A stretch of DNA of 64,000 nt, from assembly GCF_041224545.1 (NCBI RefSeq), contig NZ_JBGFGP010000166.1, positions 62,001 through 126,000 of the forward strand, read 5' to 3'. The notes under the pieces are model-generated. The model saw only the letters and a program-made list of their open reading frames with translations, had not been told where the DNA came from and searched no databases. The translations under genes and the position numbers were made by a program. The stretch is from Sedimentitalea sp041224545 (GTDB taxonomy: Bacteria > Pseudomonadota > Alphaproteobacteria > Rhodobacterales > Rhodobacteraceae). The first letter of the stretch is position 1. Every line of letters starts with the position of its first letter. This document shows positions 9,479 through 17,958 of this stretch, one piece after another.

Positions 9479-11113
9479 ATGACATTGAATCTCTCGATGC
9501 CCGGACAGGACGATTTGAAACCACGGATCACCGTGTTTGGTGTTGGCGGGGCTGGCGGTAACGCCGTGAACAACATGATCGAAAAACAGCTCGACGGCGT
9601 CGAGTTCGTTGTGGCCAATACCGATGCGCAGGCGCTGCAGCAGAGCGCGTCGCAGAACCGGGTACAGCTCGGCGTCAAGGTCACCGAAGGTCTGGGTGCG
9701 GGCGCCCGACCCAGCGTCGGGGCCGCGGCCGCCGAGGAGAGCATCGAACAGATCGTCGATCATCTGGCCGGTGCGCATATGTGTTTCATCACTGCCGGCA
9801 TGGGTGGCGGAACGGGAACCGGTGCCGCGCCGATCATTGCGCAGGCGGCACGCGAACTGGGTGTTCTGACGGTTGGCGTCGTTACCAAGCCGTTCCAGTT
9901 CGAAGGCGCCAAGCGGATGCGCCAGGCCGAAGATGGCGTCGACAGCCTGCAAAAGGTCGTCGATACCCTGATCATCATTCCCAACCAGAACCTGTTCCGG
10001 CTGGCAAACGAGAAAACCACATTCACCGAAGCTTTTTCGATGGCGGACGACGTTCTGTACCAGGGCGTCAAGGGCGTCACCGACCTGATGGTGCGTCCGG
10101 GTCTCATCAACCTCGACTTCGCGGATGTTCGCGCCGTCATGGACGAAATGGGCAAGGCCATGATGGGCACGGGCGAGGCCGAGGGCGAAGATCGCGCCAT
10201 CCAGGCGGCGGAGAAGGCGATCGCCAACCCGCTGCTCGACGAAATCAGCCTGCGCGGTGCCAAGGGTGTTCTGATCAACATCACCGGCAGCCATGATCTG
10301 ACTCTGTTCGAACTGGACGAAGCCGCCAACCGCATCCGCGAGGAAGTGGACCCCGAGGCGAACATCATCGTCGGTTCGACACTCGATACCGACATGGAAG
10401 GCGTGATGCGCGTCAGCGTCGTCGCCACCGGTATCGACGCGGTCGAAGTCAACACCGATGTGCCGGTTCCGCGCCGCTCGATGTCGGCCCCGCTGCGCAC
10501 CAGTGTCAGCACCGAGCAAGAGCGGTCCGAACCGCAAAAGGAAGACGCGCCGGTTGCGGCGACCGCGCCCGAAGCGCCCCAGGAGCGCACGCTGTTTGAA
10601 ACCGTCGAGCCGGCCGAGGCGGTGGTCGAGGACGAGCAGCAAGAGTTCTATCCCCCGGCGGCCGACGACCGCGAAGAGGAGGATGACGGCTTGCCGCCAC
10701 CCGCCTACGAGCCCCGTGTCGCTGCGTTCGAGCCGCGCGCCGAGCAGGCAGAGGTCGAGAAATTCGTGGCGCCGCGCGCACCGGGCACCCCGTCGCCCGA
10801 GGCGTTGGCCCGCCTGCAACGTGCGGTCCAGAACGTGCCCAACTCGGCACAGCGCGGCACGGCCGCACAATCACGCCGGCCTGCGGCCGCGGCTCCGGTC
10901 GACGCAGGGGACAAGCCCCGGTTCAGCGTCAATTCGCTGATCAACCGGATGACGGGCCACGCGGCGGACACGCCTGCGGAGCGCGGAGCGCAGACCGTCC
11001 GTCAGCAACCGCCAATGCATCAACGTGACGTCGCGGAACCCTATCATGACGAGCCCGAGCACGAGCAGGATCGGATTGAAGTTCCGGCATTCCTGCGCAG
11101 GCAGGCCAACTGA
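9479..11113 (+). CDS. ftsZ: Cell division GTPase FtsZ
   Basis: The tubulin-like GTPase that forms the Z ring. The N-domain has VGGAGGNAVN (residues 22-31) and the tubulin signature GMGGGTGTGAAP (107-118); the T7 loop follows as NLDFADVR. The product is 544 residues. After the globular core at about residue 320 comes a long linker rich in Glu, Pro and Ala, and the protein ends with the conserved C-terminal peptide IEVPAFLRRQAN, which binds FtsA and other partners. Such extended linkers are usual in alphaproteobacteria. A strong hairpin terminator follows 24 bp after the stop. Confidence 0.97.
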   Translation: MTLNLSMPGQDDLKPRITVFGVGGAGGNAVNNMIEKQLDGVEFVVANTDAQALQQSASQNRVQLGVKVTEGLGAGARPSVGAAAAEESIEQIVDHLAGAHMCFITAGMGGGTGTGAAPIIAQAARELGVLTVGVVTKPFQFEGAKRMRQAEDGVDSLQKVVDTLIIIPNQNLFRLANEKTTFTEAFSMADDVLYQGVKGVTDLMVRPGLINLDFADVRAVMDEMGKAMMGTGEAEGEDRAIQAAEKAIANPLLDEISLRGAKGVLINITGSHDLTLFELDEAANRIREEVDPEANIIVGSTLDTDMEGVMRVSVVATGIDAVEVNTDVPVPRRSMSAPLRTSVSTEQERSEPQKEDAPVAATAPEAPQERTLFETVEPAEAVVEDEQQEFYPPAADDREEEDDGLPPPAYEPRVAAFEPRAEQAEVEKFVAPRAPGTPSPEALARLQRAVQNVPNSAQRGTAAQSRRPAAAAPVDAGDKPRFSVNSLINRMTGHAADTPAERGAQTVRQQPPMHQRDVAEPYHDEPEHEQDRIEVPAFLRRQAN

Positions 11114-11136
11114 TCCTGTCACAATAGGCCGTAAAG

Positions 11137-11166
11137 AGACCGCCTCGGGGCGGTCTTTTTCGTTTT
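11137..11166 (+). terminator. Rho-independent terminator after ftsZ
   Basis: A perfect 8-bp stem (AGACCGCC/GGCGGTCT) with a TCGG tetraloop is followed directly by a T-rich run. It lies 24 bp past the ftsZ stop and should end the division transcript, so lpxC needs its own promoter in the 157 bp that follow. Confidence 0.9.
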
Positions 11167-11323
11167 GAATTCAATAAGTTGCGTTTGGTGTGGCGGGGTT
11201 CTGCCGATCTGTTACATCCATGTTTCATTCGGTTACAAAGATTGAGTTGAGCGACAAATGACAGCCGCTTAACTGGTGATACGCCGACCCGGACGTGGTT
11301 GGAGAAACGGTTAGAGGCCTGTC

Positions 11324-12244
11324 TTGCAAAATACGCTCAAAGCCCCGGTAACATTTGAAGGTGTCGGTCTGCACAGCGGTGCGCCGGCGCGCTTGGTGTT
11401 GCGTCCGGCCCAGGCCGGATTTGGCATCCGCTTTCGTCGAACCGATATCGAGCTTGGCAATTCCGTCATCCCCGCACTCTGGGATCGCGTGGAACGCAGC
11501 CCGCTATGTACCCGGCTTGTGAATGAGGCGGGTGTGTCCGTCTCGACGATAGAACATGTGATGGCGGCGCTGTCCGGTTGCGGTGTCAACAATGCGCTGA
11601 TCGACATCGATGGCCCCGAGGTTCCGATCCTTGACGGCTCTTCCGCGCCGTTCGTGCGGGGTATCATGGCGCGCGGTGTGCGGGTACAGGGTGCGCCGGT
11701 CGTGGCGATCGAGATTTTGCAGCCGGTCACGGTGGAAAAAGACGGCGCGCGCGCGACGCTGTTGCCGGCGGACGGGTTCGAGATCGAATTTCACATAGAT
11801 TTCGCCGACAAGGCGATCGGGCGCCAGAGCAAGGTTCTGGACATGCGCAACGGTGCCTTTGCGCGCGAATTGTGCGACAGCCGGACCTTCTGTCGGCAGG
11901 CCGATGTGGATGCGATGCATGCGCAGGGCCTTGCACTTGGCGGAACGCTGGATAATGCGGTTGTCGTTGACGGCGACGATGTGCTCAGCCCGGGTGGCTT
12001 CCGCCATGCGGACGAAGCGGTACGCCACAAGATGCTGGACGCACTCGGAGATCTGGCGCTTGCCGGTGGTCCGATTCTTGGCCGTTACGTGGGTGAACGG
12101 GCCGGTCATTCGCTGACCAATACGCTGCTGCGGGCGCTGTTCGACACGCCGGGTGCTTTCCGGATGGTGATCTGCGATGGCGAGGAGGCCGCGCGCCTGC
12201 CGGGGCAGGGGCTTGTCTGGGCGGAGATCCCGCAGGTCGCCTGA
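11324..12244 (+). CDS. lpxC: UDP-3-O-acyl-GlcNAc deacetylase LpxC
   Basis: The zinc amidase of the committed step of lipid A synthesis, 306 residues. Expected motifs are present: FEGVGLHSG at the N-terminus, STIEHVMAALSGCGVNN with the first zinc His, FRHADEAVRHKMLDALGD with the second His and Asp, and RAGHSLTN with the catalytic His. The start is a TTG at 11324 giving MQNTLKAPVTFEGVGLHSG, which matches family N-termini; no in-frame ATG fits. The ftsZ terminator lies upstream, so it is expressed separately. Confidence 0.95.
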   Translation: MQNTLKAPVTFEGVGLHSGAPARLVLRPAQAGFGIRFRRTDIELGNSVIPALWDRVERSPLCTRLVNEAGVSVSTIEHVMAALSGCGVNNALIDIDGPEVPILDGSSAPFVRGIMARGVRVQGAPVVAIEILQPVTVEKDGARATLLPADGFEIEFHIDFADKAIGRQSKVLDMRNGAFARELCDSRTFCRQADVDAMHAQGLALGGTLDNAVVVDGDDVLSPGGFRHADEAVRHKMLDALGDLALAGGPILGRYVGERAGHSLTNTLLRALFDTPGAFRMVICDGEEAARLPGQGLVWAEIPQVA

Positions 12245-12372
12245 CTTGGAAACCCCACAACCGATACGATCGCGTCCGCATGTCTTTAAGGCGTTTTGCA
12301 CCCGAAAATATTGTGCTAGACCCAACCGCAATCGGGGCGACACCCCGGATCAGGCGACAAGGGTAATCTAGA

Positions 12373-13218
12373 ATGTTGGGTGGCAAGTACAGGGCCAAGG
12401 TCATCGGCGCGGTTGTTCTCGCGGCATTTCTCGCTGCGTGTTCCGGCAGCCAGAGGGCGGACCGGACCGAGTCGCTCGAAAGCTATACCCCGGAACAGAT
12501 ATTCGAACGCGGCGAGTTCGACCTCGCGCGGGACCGCACTGACGACGCAGCCTGGTACTTTTCCGAGATAGAACGGCTTTATCCCTATTCGTCCTGGGCA
12601 AAGCGCGCGCTGATCATGCAGGCCTATTCCTTCCATCAGGGCAAGGATTACCCCAACAGCCGCGCCGCCGCGCAGCGGTTCATCGATTTCTACCCGGCGG
12701 ATCAGGATGCCGCCTATGCGCAGTATCTGCTCGCGCTCAGCTATTACGACCAGATCGACGAAGTCGGCCGCGACCAGGGGCTGACCTTTCAGGCGCTGCA
12801 AGCGCTGCGCACGGTCATCGAGCAATACCCCGACAGCGAGTATGCGACGTCGGCGATACTGAAGTTCGATCTGGCGTTCGACCACCTCGCGGGCAAGGAA
12901 ATGGAAATCGGGCGCTATTATCTGCGTCGCAGCCATTACGCCGCCGCGATCAACCGTTTCCGGGTGGTGATCGAGGATTTCCAGACCACGAGCCACACTG
13001 CCGAAGCGCTGTTTCGGGTGATTGAAGCCTATTTGTCGCTGGGGCTGTTGGACGAAGCACAGACCGCCGGTGCGATCCTTGGATACAACTACCGCTCGTC
13101 CGAGTGGTACGAGGACGCCTATAAGCTGTTGACCAGCCGTGGCCTCAAGATGAAGAGCCGTGGCAATAACTGGCTCAGTCAAATCTACCGACAGTCGGTC
13201 AAGGGGCAATGGCTCTGA
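12373..13218 (+). CDS. bamD: Outer membrane assembly lipoprotein BamD
   Basis: A 281-residue TPR lipoprotein of the BAM complex (ComL/YfiO family), which inserts beta-barrel proteins into the outer membrane. The signal peptide ends in a lipobox LAAC with Cys at residue 23. The mature part holds five TPR-like repeats, beginning with YTPEQIFERGEFDLARDRTD and including the family motif EIERLYPYSSWAKRALIM. It follows lpxC and precedes recN, a linkage I know from other Rhodobacterales. Confidence 0.94.
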   Translation: MLGGKYRAKVIGAVVLAAFLAACSGSQRADRTESLESYTPEQIFERGEFDLARDRTDDAAWYFSEIERLYPYSSWAKRALIMQAYSFHQGKDYPNSRAAAQRFIDFYPADQDAAYAQYLLALSYYDQIDEVGRDQGLTFQALQALRTVIEQYPDSEYATSAILKFDLAFDHLAGKEMEIGRYYLRRSHYAAAINRFRVVIEDFQTTSHTAEALFRVIEAYLSLGLLDEAQTAGAILGYNYRSSEWYEDAYKLLTSRGLKMKSRGNNWLSQIYRQSVKGQWL

Positions 13219-13337
13219 ACCGGTGCCGGTCCGGAGCGCATCTTGCAATCCTTCAGGGCGCACAGCCGAAAATGATGCAATCGTGACATGGGGCGGCGGC
13301 CCGGAACTGGGGCCGCTTCGCACGCGGGATAGGTGGA

Positions 13338-14987
13338 ATGCTTCGCGCGCTTGATATTCGTGACATGCTGATCATCGACCGGCTGGAGCTTGCTTTCGAG
13401 CCGGGTCTCAACGTGCTGACCGGAGAGACCGGTGCCGGCAAGTCGATCCTGCTGGACGCCCTGGGGTTCGTACTGGGCTGGCGCGGACGTGCCGAACTGG
13501 TGCGGCAGGGCGCAGAACAGGGCGAGGTCGTTGCGGTATTCGACCTGCCTCCCGCTCATGCGGCCCATGCCGTGCTGGAGGCGGCGGGATTGCCGGGGGG
13601 CGATGAGCTCATCCTGCGCCGCGTCAACCTGCCTGATGGGCGCAAGACGGCCTGGGTGAATGATCGCCGCTGTTCCGGGGACGTGTTGCGCGCGCTTTCC
13701 CAGACGCTTGTCGAACTGCACGGCCAGCATGATGATCGTGGCTTGCTCGACCCGCGCGGGCATCGTGACATGCTCGATGCGTTCGGAGCGCTGGCACCCG
13801 CGCGGGCTGCAACCAGGACGGCTTGGAGCGCGCTGTCGCAGGCACGAAAGCGCGTGCACGACACACGCGCCGCCCTTGATGCGATCCGCGAAGAGGAAGA
13901 GTTCCTGCGCCATGCGGTCGCGGAATTCGATGCGCTGGACCCGCAGGCCGACGAAGATGCGGAACTCGACTCGCGACGCCGCCGGATGCAGGCTGCGGTC
14001 CGCATTCGCGAGGACGTGGTCCGCGCGCTTGGCCTGCTGGGCGGGGATGGTGCCGAGGGCGCGATGTCGGATGCCCTGCGATGGCTCGATGGGGTTGCCG
14101 ATCAGGCCGATGGCACATTGGAAGAGCCGCTTGCGGCGCTGAACCGGGCGCTGGTCGAACTGGGCGAGGCGCAGACCGGGATCGAATCCAGCCTCGACAC
14201 GCTGGACTTCGATGAGCACGAGCTGCTGGCCACGGAAGAGCGCTTGTTCGCCCTGCGCGCACTTGCGCGCAAGCACGATTGCATCCCCGACGCGTTGCCC
14301 GAGGTCGGGTCGTCCTTGCGCGACCGCCTGGCGACACTGGATGCTGGCGATGCGGACCTCGCGCAGCAGGAAGCAGAGCTCCGGTCAGCGCAAAGTGCCT
14401 ATGATGCTGCCGCGGCTGTGCTTTCTGCGGAACGGGTCGTTGCCGCCGAACGGCTTGACGCGGCGGTGATGGCGGAACTGGCGCCGCTGCGGATGGAGCG
14501 CGCAACGTTCCGAACGATCCTCGATACGGCGGAAGCCGGGCCTGACGGCAAGGACACGGCCACCTTTACCGTCGCAACCAACCCGGGCGCACCGGCCGGC
14601 GCGCTGAACAAGATTGCGTCGGGGGGCGAGCTCAGCCGGTTCCTGCTGGCGCTCAAGGTGTGCCTGTCGGCGCGTGACGACGGATTGACCATGATATTTG
14701 ATGAAATCGACCGCGGTGTGGGCGGTGCGACCGCGGATGCGGTGGGAAGGCGGCTGGCCCGGCTCGCGGAGGATGGCCAGATACTGGTCGTGACCCATTC
14801 GCCGCAGGTTGCCGCGCGCGGGTCGCATCACTGGCGTGTCGAGAAACAGGTCATCGACGGGATGACCCTGTCGCGTGTCGTGCCCCTCGCCGAGACCGAG
14901 CGCACCGATGAAATCGCCCGGATGCTCGCCGGAGATACGGTGACGAACGAGGCCCGCGCGGCGGCGCGCGCCTTGCTTGCAGGGTGA
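13338..14987 (+). CDS. recN: DNA repair protein RecN
   Basis: An SMC-like ATPase of 549 residues that acts in double-strand-break repair. Walker A is GETGAGKS (residues 29-36), the ABC signature SGGELSRFLLALK lies near the C-terminus, and Walker B is LTMIFDEIDRGVGG. A charged, helix-rich middle forms the coiled coil. The ATG at 13338 gives MLRALDIRDMLIIDRLEL, the normal family start. The downstream ClC frame is open back into the end of recN. Confidence 0.95.
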   Translation: MLRALDIRDMLIIDRLELAFEPGLNVLTGETGAGKSILLDALGFVLGWRGRAELVRQGAEQGEVVAVFDLPPAHAAHAVLEAAGLPGGDELILRRVNLPDGRKTAWVNDRRCSGDVLRALSQTLVELHGQHDDRGLLDPRGHRDMLDAFGALAPARAATRTAWSALSQARKRVHDTRAALDAIREEEEFLRHAVAEFDALDPQADEDAELDSRRRRMQAAVRIREDVVRALGLLGGDGAEGAMSDALRWLDGVADQADGTLEEPLAALNRALVELGEAQTGIESSLDTLDFDEHELLATEERLFALRALARKHDCIPDALPEVGSSLRDRLATLDAGDADLAQQEAELRSAQSAYDAAAAVLSAERVVAAERLDAAVMAELAPLRMERATFRTILDTAEAGPDGKDTATFTVATNPGAPAGALNKIASGGELSRFLLALKVCLSARDDGLTMIFDEIDRGVGGATADAVGRRLARLAEDGQILVVTHSPQVAARGSHHWRVEKQVIDGMTLSRVVPLAETERTDEIARMLAGDTVTNEARAAARALLAG

Positions 14988-15078
14988 AGCGAGTTCAGGA
15001 CAGGTCGCCCGTGAGTTCGAAAATTCGGGTCGACGTGAAACCGCAGTAGACAGGAAAGGCCCGGACACCGGTATCCAG

Positions 15079-16767
15079 ATGGCAGACACCACCCGCTCGA
15101 TCCTCGCCAGGCAACTGGCGCAAGCCGGTCACGCGCTGCGCAACGGCCTGGTCGTCATGCGCCAGCGCGGCCCGAGCCATATCCAGTTCTGGTTCATCGC
15201 GCTGCTCATCGGTATCGCAGCGGGGTTTGCGGCGCTTGGTTTTCGCCTCGGGATCGCGGCATTGCAGGCGGCGCTTTACGGCACCGAGGATGTCCGCCTG
15301 CTGCACAGCCATGCGGAAAAATTGCCATGGTACTGGATCCTCGTGATTCCGATCGTCGGCGGGCTTGTTGTCGGTGTGATCCTCAACCGGTTCACCCCGG
15401 ATGGCCGGGTGCGGGCGGTGGCCGATGTGATCGAGGGCGCCGCGCTGCGCGACGGGCGGGTCGAGACCCGCGCCGGCCTGGCATCGCTGGCCGCGTCTTT
15501 CATCACGCTCAGTTCGGGCGGTTCGTCTGGCCGGGAAGGTCCGGTGGTTCACATGGCGGGGGTGATCTCCACCTGGGTGAGCGACCGGATCCACGCCGAC
15601 GGCATCACCGGTCGCGACCTTCTGGGTTGTGCGGTGGCCGCCGCCGTGTCGGCCAGCTTCAATGCGCCCATCGCCGGGGCGATCTTTGCGCTTGAGGTGG
15701 TGCTGCGCCATTTTGCCGTGCATTCCTTTGCGCCGATTGCCATTGCCAGCGTTGCAGGGACAGTCATCAACCGGCTTCACCTCGGAGATGTGGCCGAGTT
15801 CAATCTGATCACGCCGGGGGCCCTGCAATTCTATGTCGAGCTTCCGGCGTTCCTGCTGCTGGGACTTGTCTGCGGGGTTGTGGCCGCAGTGTTGATGCGG
15901 GCAATTTTCTGGACCGAGAACATCGCCGATCATCTGCAAGCGCGACTCGGGTTTCCCGGGTGGAGTCGGCCGGCCATTGCCGGGGCGATGCTGGGCGTGA
16001 TCGCGATCTGGTTTCCGCATATCATCGGTGTCGGCTACGAAACCACGCGGATCGCCCTGTCGGGCGAACTGGTTCTGGTCACCGCGATCCTGTTCACCGT
16101 GGTCAAGGTCGCTGCGGTGGCGATCACCATAGGCGGGCGGATGGGGGGCGGGGTGTTTTCGCCGTCGCTGATGGTTGGCGCGCTGACCGGATTGTCCTTT
16201 GGAATCATCGCCACCAACGTGCTGCCCGAAGTGTCGGGAACACATGCGCTTTATGCTTTTGCCGGCATGGGGGCGGTGGCGGCGGCGGTGCTGGGTGCGC
16301 CGATCTCGACCACCCTGATCGTGTTCGAACTGACCGGAGACTGGCAGATCGGCCTCGCCGTCATGGTCTCGGTCAGCCTGTCGACGGCTCTGGCCTCGCG
16401 CATCGTGGATCGTTCGTTCTTTCTCACGCAGTTGCAGCGCCGGGGCATCGGCCTTGCCGCAGGCCCACAGGCCTATGTGCTGTCGCTGTTGCGGGCGGGG
16501 GCGGTGATGCGCCCCCCCGATCACGCACGCGCCGCCGATCCCGAGCGTTGCGCCGAGATGATCGGCGAAGGTACGTGCATCACGCCGTCAAGCACGCTCG
16601 AATCGGCAATGCCTATGCTGGAGCGGGGCGAGGACGGGTTCCTGCCGGTCGTGGTTCTGGAGGGCGATGACACCACACCGCGACTTGTGGGGGCATTGTT
16701 TTATGTTGACGCGCTCAAGGCGTATAACCGGGCGCTCGCCGCGACAGCGGCGGAAGAGCATTCCTGA
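15079..16767 (+). CDS. ClC-family chloride channel/antiporter
   Basis: A membrane protein of about 562 residues with the ClC fold: helix-pair segments throughout, SGGSSGREGPVVHMAG (GxEGP with the gating Glu), and GGRMGGGVFSPSLMVGA (GGxFxPxL). The first anion-selectivity loop, normally GSGIP, reads GRVRAV here, so the central Ser is absent. The last 100 residues (after YVLSLLRAGAVM) look like a cytoplasmic regulatory tail, perhaps one degenerate CBS unit. The frame is open from 14977 inside recN; the ATG at 15079 avoids the overlap. It could be a channel or a proton-coupled exchanger. Confidence 0.88.
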   Translation: MADTTRSILARQLAQAGHALRNGLVVMRQRGPSHIQFWFIALLIGIAAGFAALGFRLGIAALQAALYGTEDVRLLHSHAEKLPWYWILVIPIVGGLVVGVILNRFTPDGRVRAVADVIEGAALRDGRVETRAGLASLAASFITLSSGGSSGREGPVVHMAGVISTWVSDRIHADGITGRDLLGCAVAAAVSASFNAPIAGAIFALEVVLRHFAVHSFAPIAIASVAGTVINRLHLGDVAEFNLITPGALQFYVELPAFLLLGLVCGVVAAVLMRAIFWTENIADHLQARLGFPGWSRPAIAGAMLGVIAIWFPHIIGVGYETTRIALSGELVLVTAILFTVVKVAAVAITIGGRMGGGVFSPSLMVGALTGLSFGIIATNVLPEVSGTHALYAFAGMGAVAAAVLGAPISTTLIVFELTGDWQIGLAVMVSVSLSTALASRIVDRSFFLTQLQRRGIGLAAGPQAYVLSLLRAGAVMRPPDHARAADPERCAEMIGEGTCITPSSTLESAMPMLERGEDGFLPVVVLEGDDTTPRLVGALFYVDALKAYNRALAATAAEEHS

Positions 16768-16892
16768 CCACGAAACATTTTTTTCGCCGATAGTGACAAT
16801 TGTCCGAAACTTGACGCAATTGGGTCCTCATTTGACCATCAAACCGGGTGATAACGCCTGCAGTGAGGTAATCAGTAAGCGGAGTTCATCGC

Positions 16893-17438
16893 ATGACTTT
16901 CAAACTTTCAGGGTTGGCTGCGGCTGCATTTGTTATCGTGGCCAGCCTGATTTCACCGGCCAGCGCCGCAACTGTCGACGCAAGCAACGATGTTACGTTT
17001 CAGTTCGATTTGTCGGGTGTCGGCGACGCAAGCTTCTCCAGTTTCGGTTACAATTGCAATGGATGCAGCGGCGAAGGCCTGTTCGAATCCGGTGCCAGCG
17101 TTCAGATCGATTTCGGGACGACGCTGGGTGCTTCCGACATCGGAAGCCGCACATTTACCAACCCGTTCAACTTTGCGATCAGCAATGTCGGTTCCGGCCT
17201 GTCGCCTCAAATCGAGGTTGCCGGTTCGGTCGAGACCCTGTTCATGACCTTCCGGTTTGTCGATGACGCGTTCGATATCTTCAATGCTTCGATCTCTGGC
17301 GGGGGGATCGGCACGCTGAATGGCGGTCTTGTCGAAAACCCCGTGCCGTCGCCGGTTCCGCTGCCCGCCGGGTTCCTGTTGATGGCCAGCGCAATTGGCG
17401 GTCTGGCTTTCGTCAAACGCAAGCAGGCATCCGCGTAA
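16893..17438 (+). CDS. VPLPA-CTERM sorting-domain surface protein
   Basis: A secreted protein of 181 residues. The N-terminus is a signal peptide likely cut after PASA (residue 25). The body is rich in Ser, Gly, Phe and Asn, with a CNGC pair near residue 52. The C-terminus is a tripartite sorting tail: VPLPA (155-159), a hydrophobic helix, and KRKQ. I recognise this as the VPLPA-CTERM class, processed by a dedicated exosortase (XrtD type) that is not in this window. Its role is probably extracellular matrix or surface; the body matches no family I know. A terminator follows. Confidence 0.85.
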   Translation: MTFKLSGLAAAAFVIVASLISPASAATVDASNDVTFQFDLSGVGDASFSSFGYNCNGCSGEGLFESGASVQIDFGTTLGASDIGSRTFTNPFNFAISNVGSGLSPQIEVAGSVETLFMTFRFVDDAFDIFNASISGGGIGTLNGGLVENPVPSPVPLPAGFLLMASAIGGLAFVKRKQASA

Positions 17439-17506
17439 ACAAATTTAATATAAAGAGTTGGCAAATTTCCTGACGAAACAGGTTATTCGCAAAATGGTAT
17501 AAGTGA

Positions 17507-17533
17507 AAACCGGGGCAAGCGCCCCGGTTTTTG
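17507..17533. terminator. Terminator between convergent genes
   Basis: A perfect 10-bp inverted repeat (AAACCGGGGC/GCCCCGGTTT) with the 4-nt loop AAGC, flanked by A-rich sequence on one side and T-rich on the other. It lies between the convergent VPLPA-CTERM gene and the DUF427 gene and can serve both strands. Confidence 0.88.
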
Positions 17534-17549
17534 CATTTCTGCGCCCTGC

Positions 17550-17894
17550 TCAGACCTGTTCGACCTTGATCGTGTCGCCGGTCGCGAAGGCCAGATGGTC
17601 CTTGATCTCGGCCACCGCCTCGAGCGGATTCTCGTAGGTCCAGACCGCGTTTTCATCGACCGAGGATTTGTTGACGATCGAATAATAATTCGCATCGCCC
17701 TTGTGCGGGCAGTGGGTTGTCTTGTCGGTCCGGTCAAGGAACGCCATGGCGATATCGTCGCGCGGAAAATAGATCACCGGCGCAAGATCGCCTTCGCTCA
17801 ACTCAAGCGCCGCAGTGGTTTCGCCCAATACCGCGCCGCCCGAGCGCACAGTCCAGGTGCCGGGCTTCTTGCGAATACGAATATGATTTGCCAT
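17550..17894 (-). CDS. DUF427 domain protein
   Basis: A 114-residue soluble protein. The ATG at 17894 gives MANHIRIRKKPGTW; the frame runs further upstream but this start has a purine-rich AAGGGGAAA just ahead. Family-typical segments are VIYFPRDDIAMAFLDRTD, TTHCPHKGDANYY and WTYENPLEAVAEIKDHLAF. DUF427 proteins are small beta-rich folds of unknown activity. It follows the aminopeptidase P gene on the same strand with about 65 bp between, so the two may be cotranscribed. Confidence 0.88.
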   Translation of the reverse strand: MANHIRIRKKPGTWTVRSGGAVLGETTAALELSEGDLAPVIYFPRDDIAMAFLDRTDKTTHCPHKGDANYYSIVNKSSVDENAVWTYENPLEAVAEIKDHLAFATGDTIKVEQV

Positions 17895-17958
17895 CTGGTT
17901 TCCCCTTGGAACTATGCGTCTGGCCCGTTGTGCCTGCGCGAAATTTGATGCCGCAACC

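Noticed and set aside
9251..10870. A 539-codon reverse frame opposite ftsZ
   Set aside because: Shadow frame; ftsZ with intact tubulin signature lies on the forward strand.
11245..11275. Promoter-like TTGAGC / TTAACT pair ahead of lpxC
   Set aside because: Spacing of 16 bp is possible but the -10 element is poor and no second feature supports it.
14977..15078. N-terminal extension of the ClC gene overlapping recN
   Set aside because: The added 34 residues are hydrophilic and unlike ClC N-termini; the ATG at 15079 avoids the overlap.
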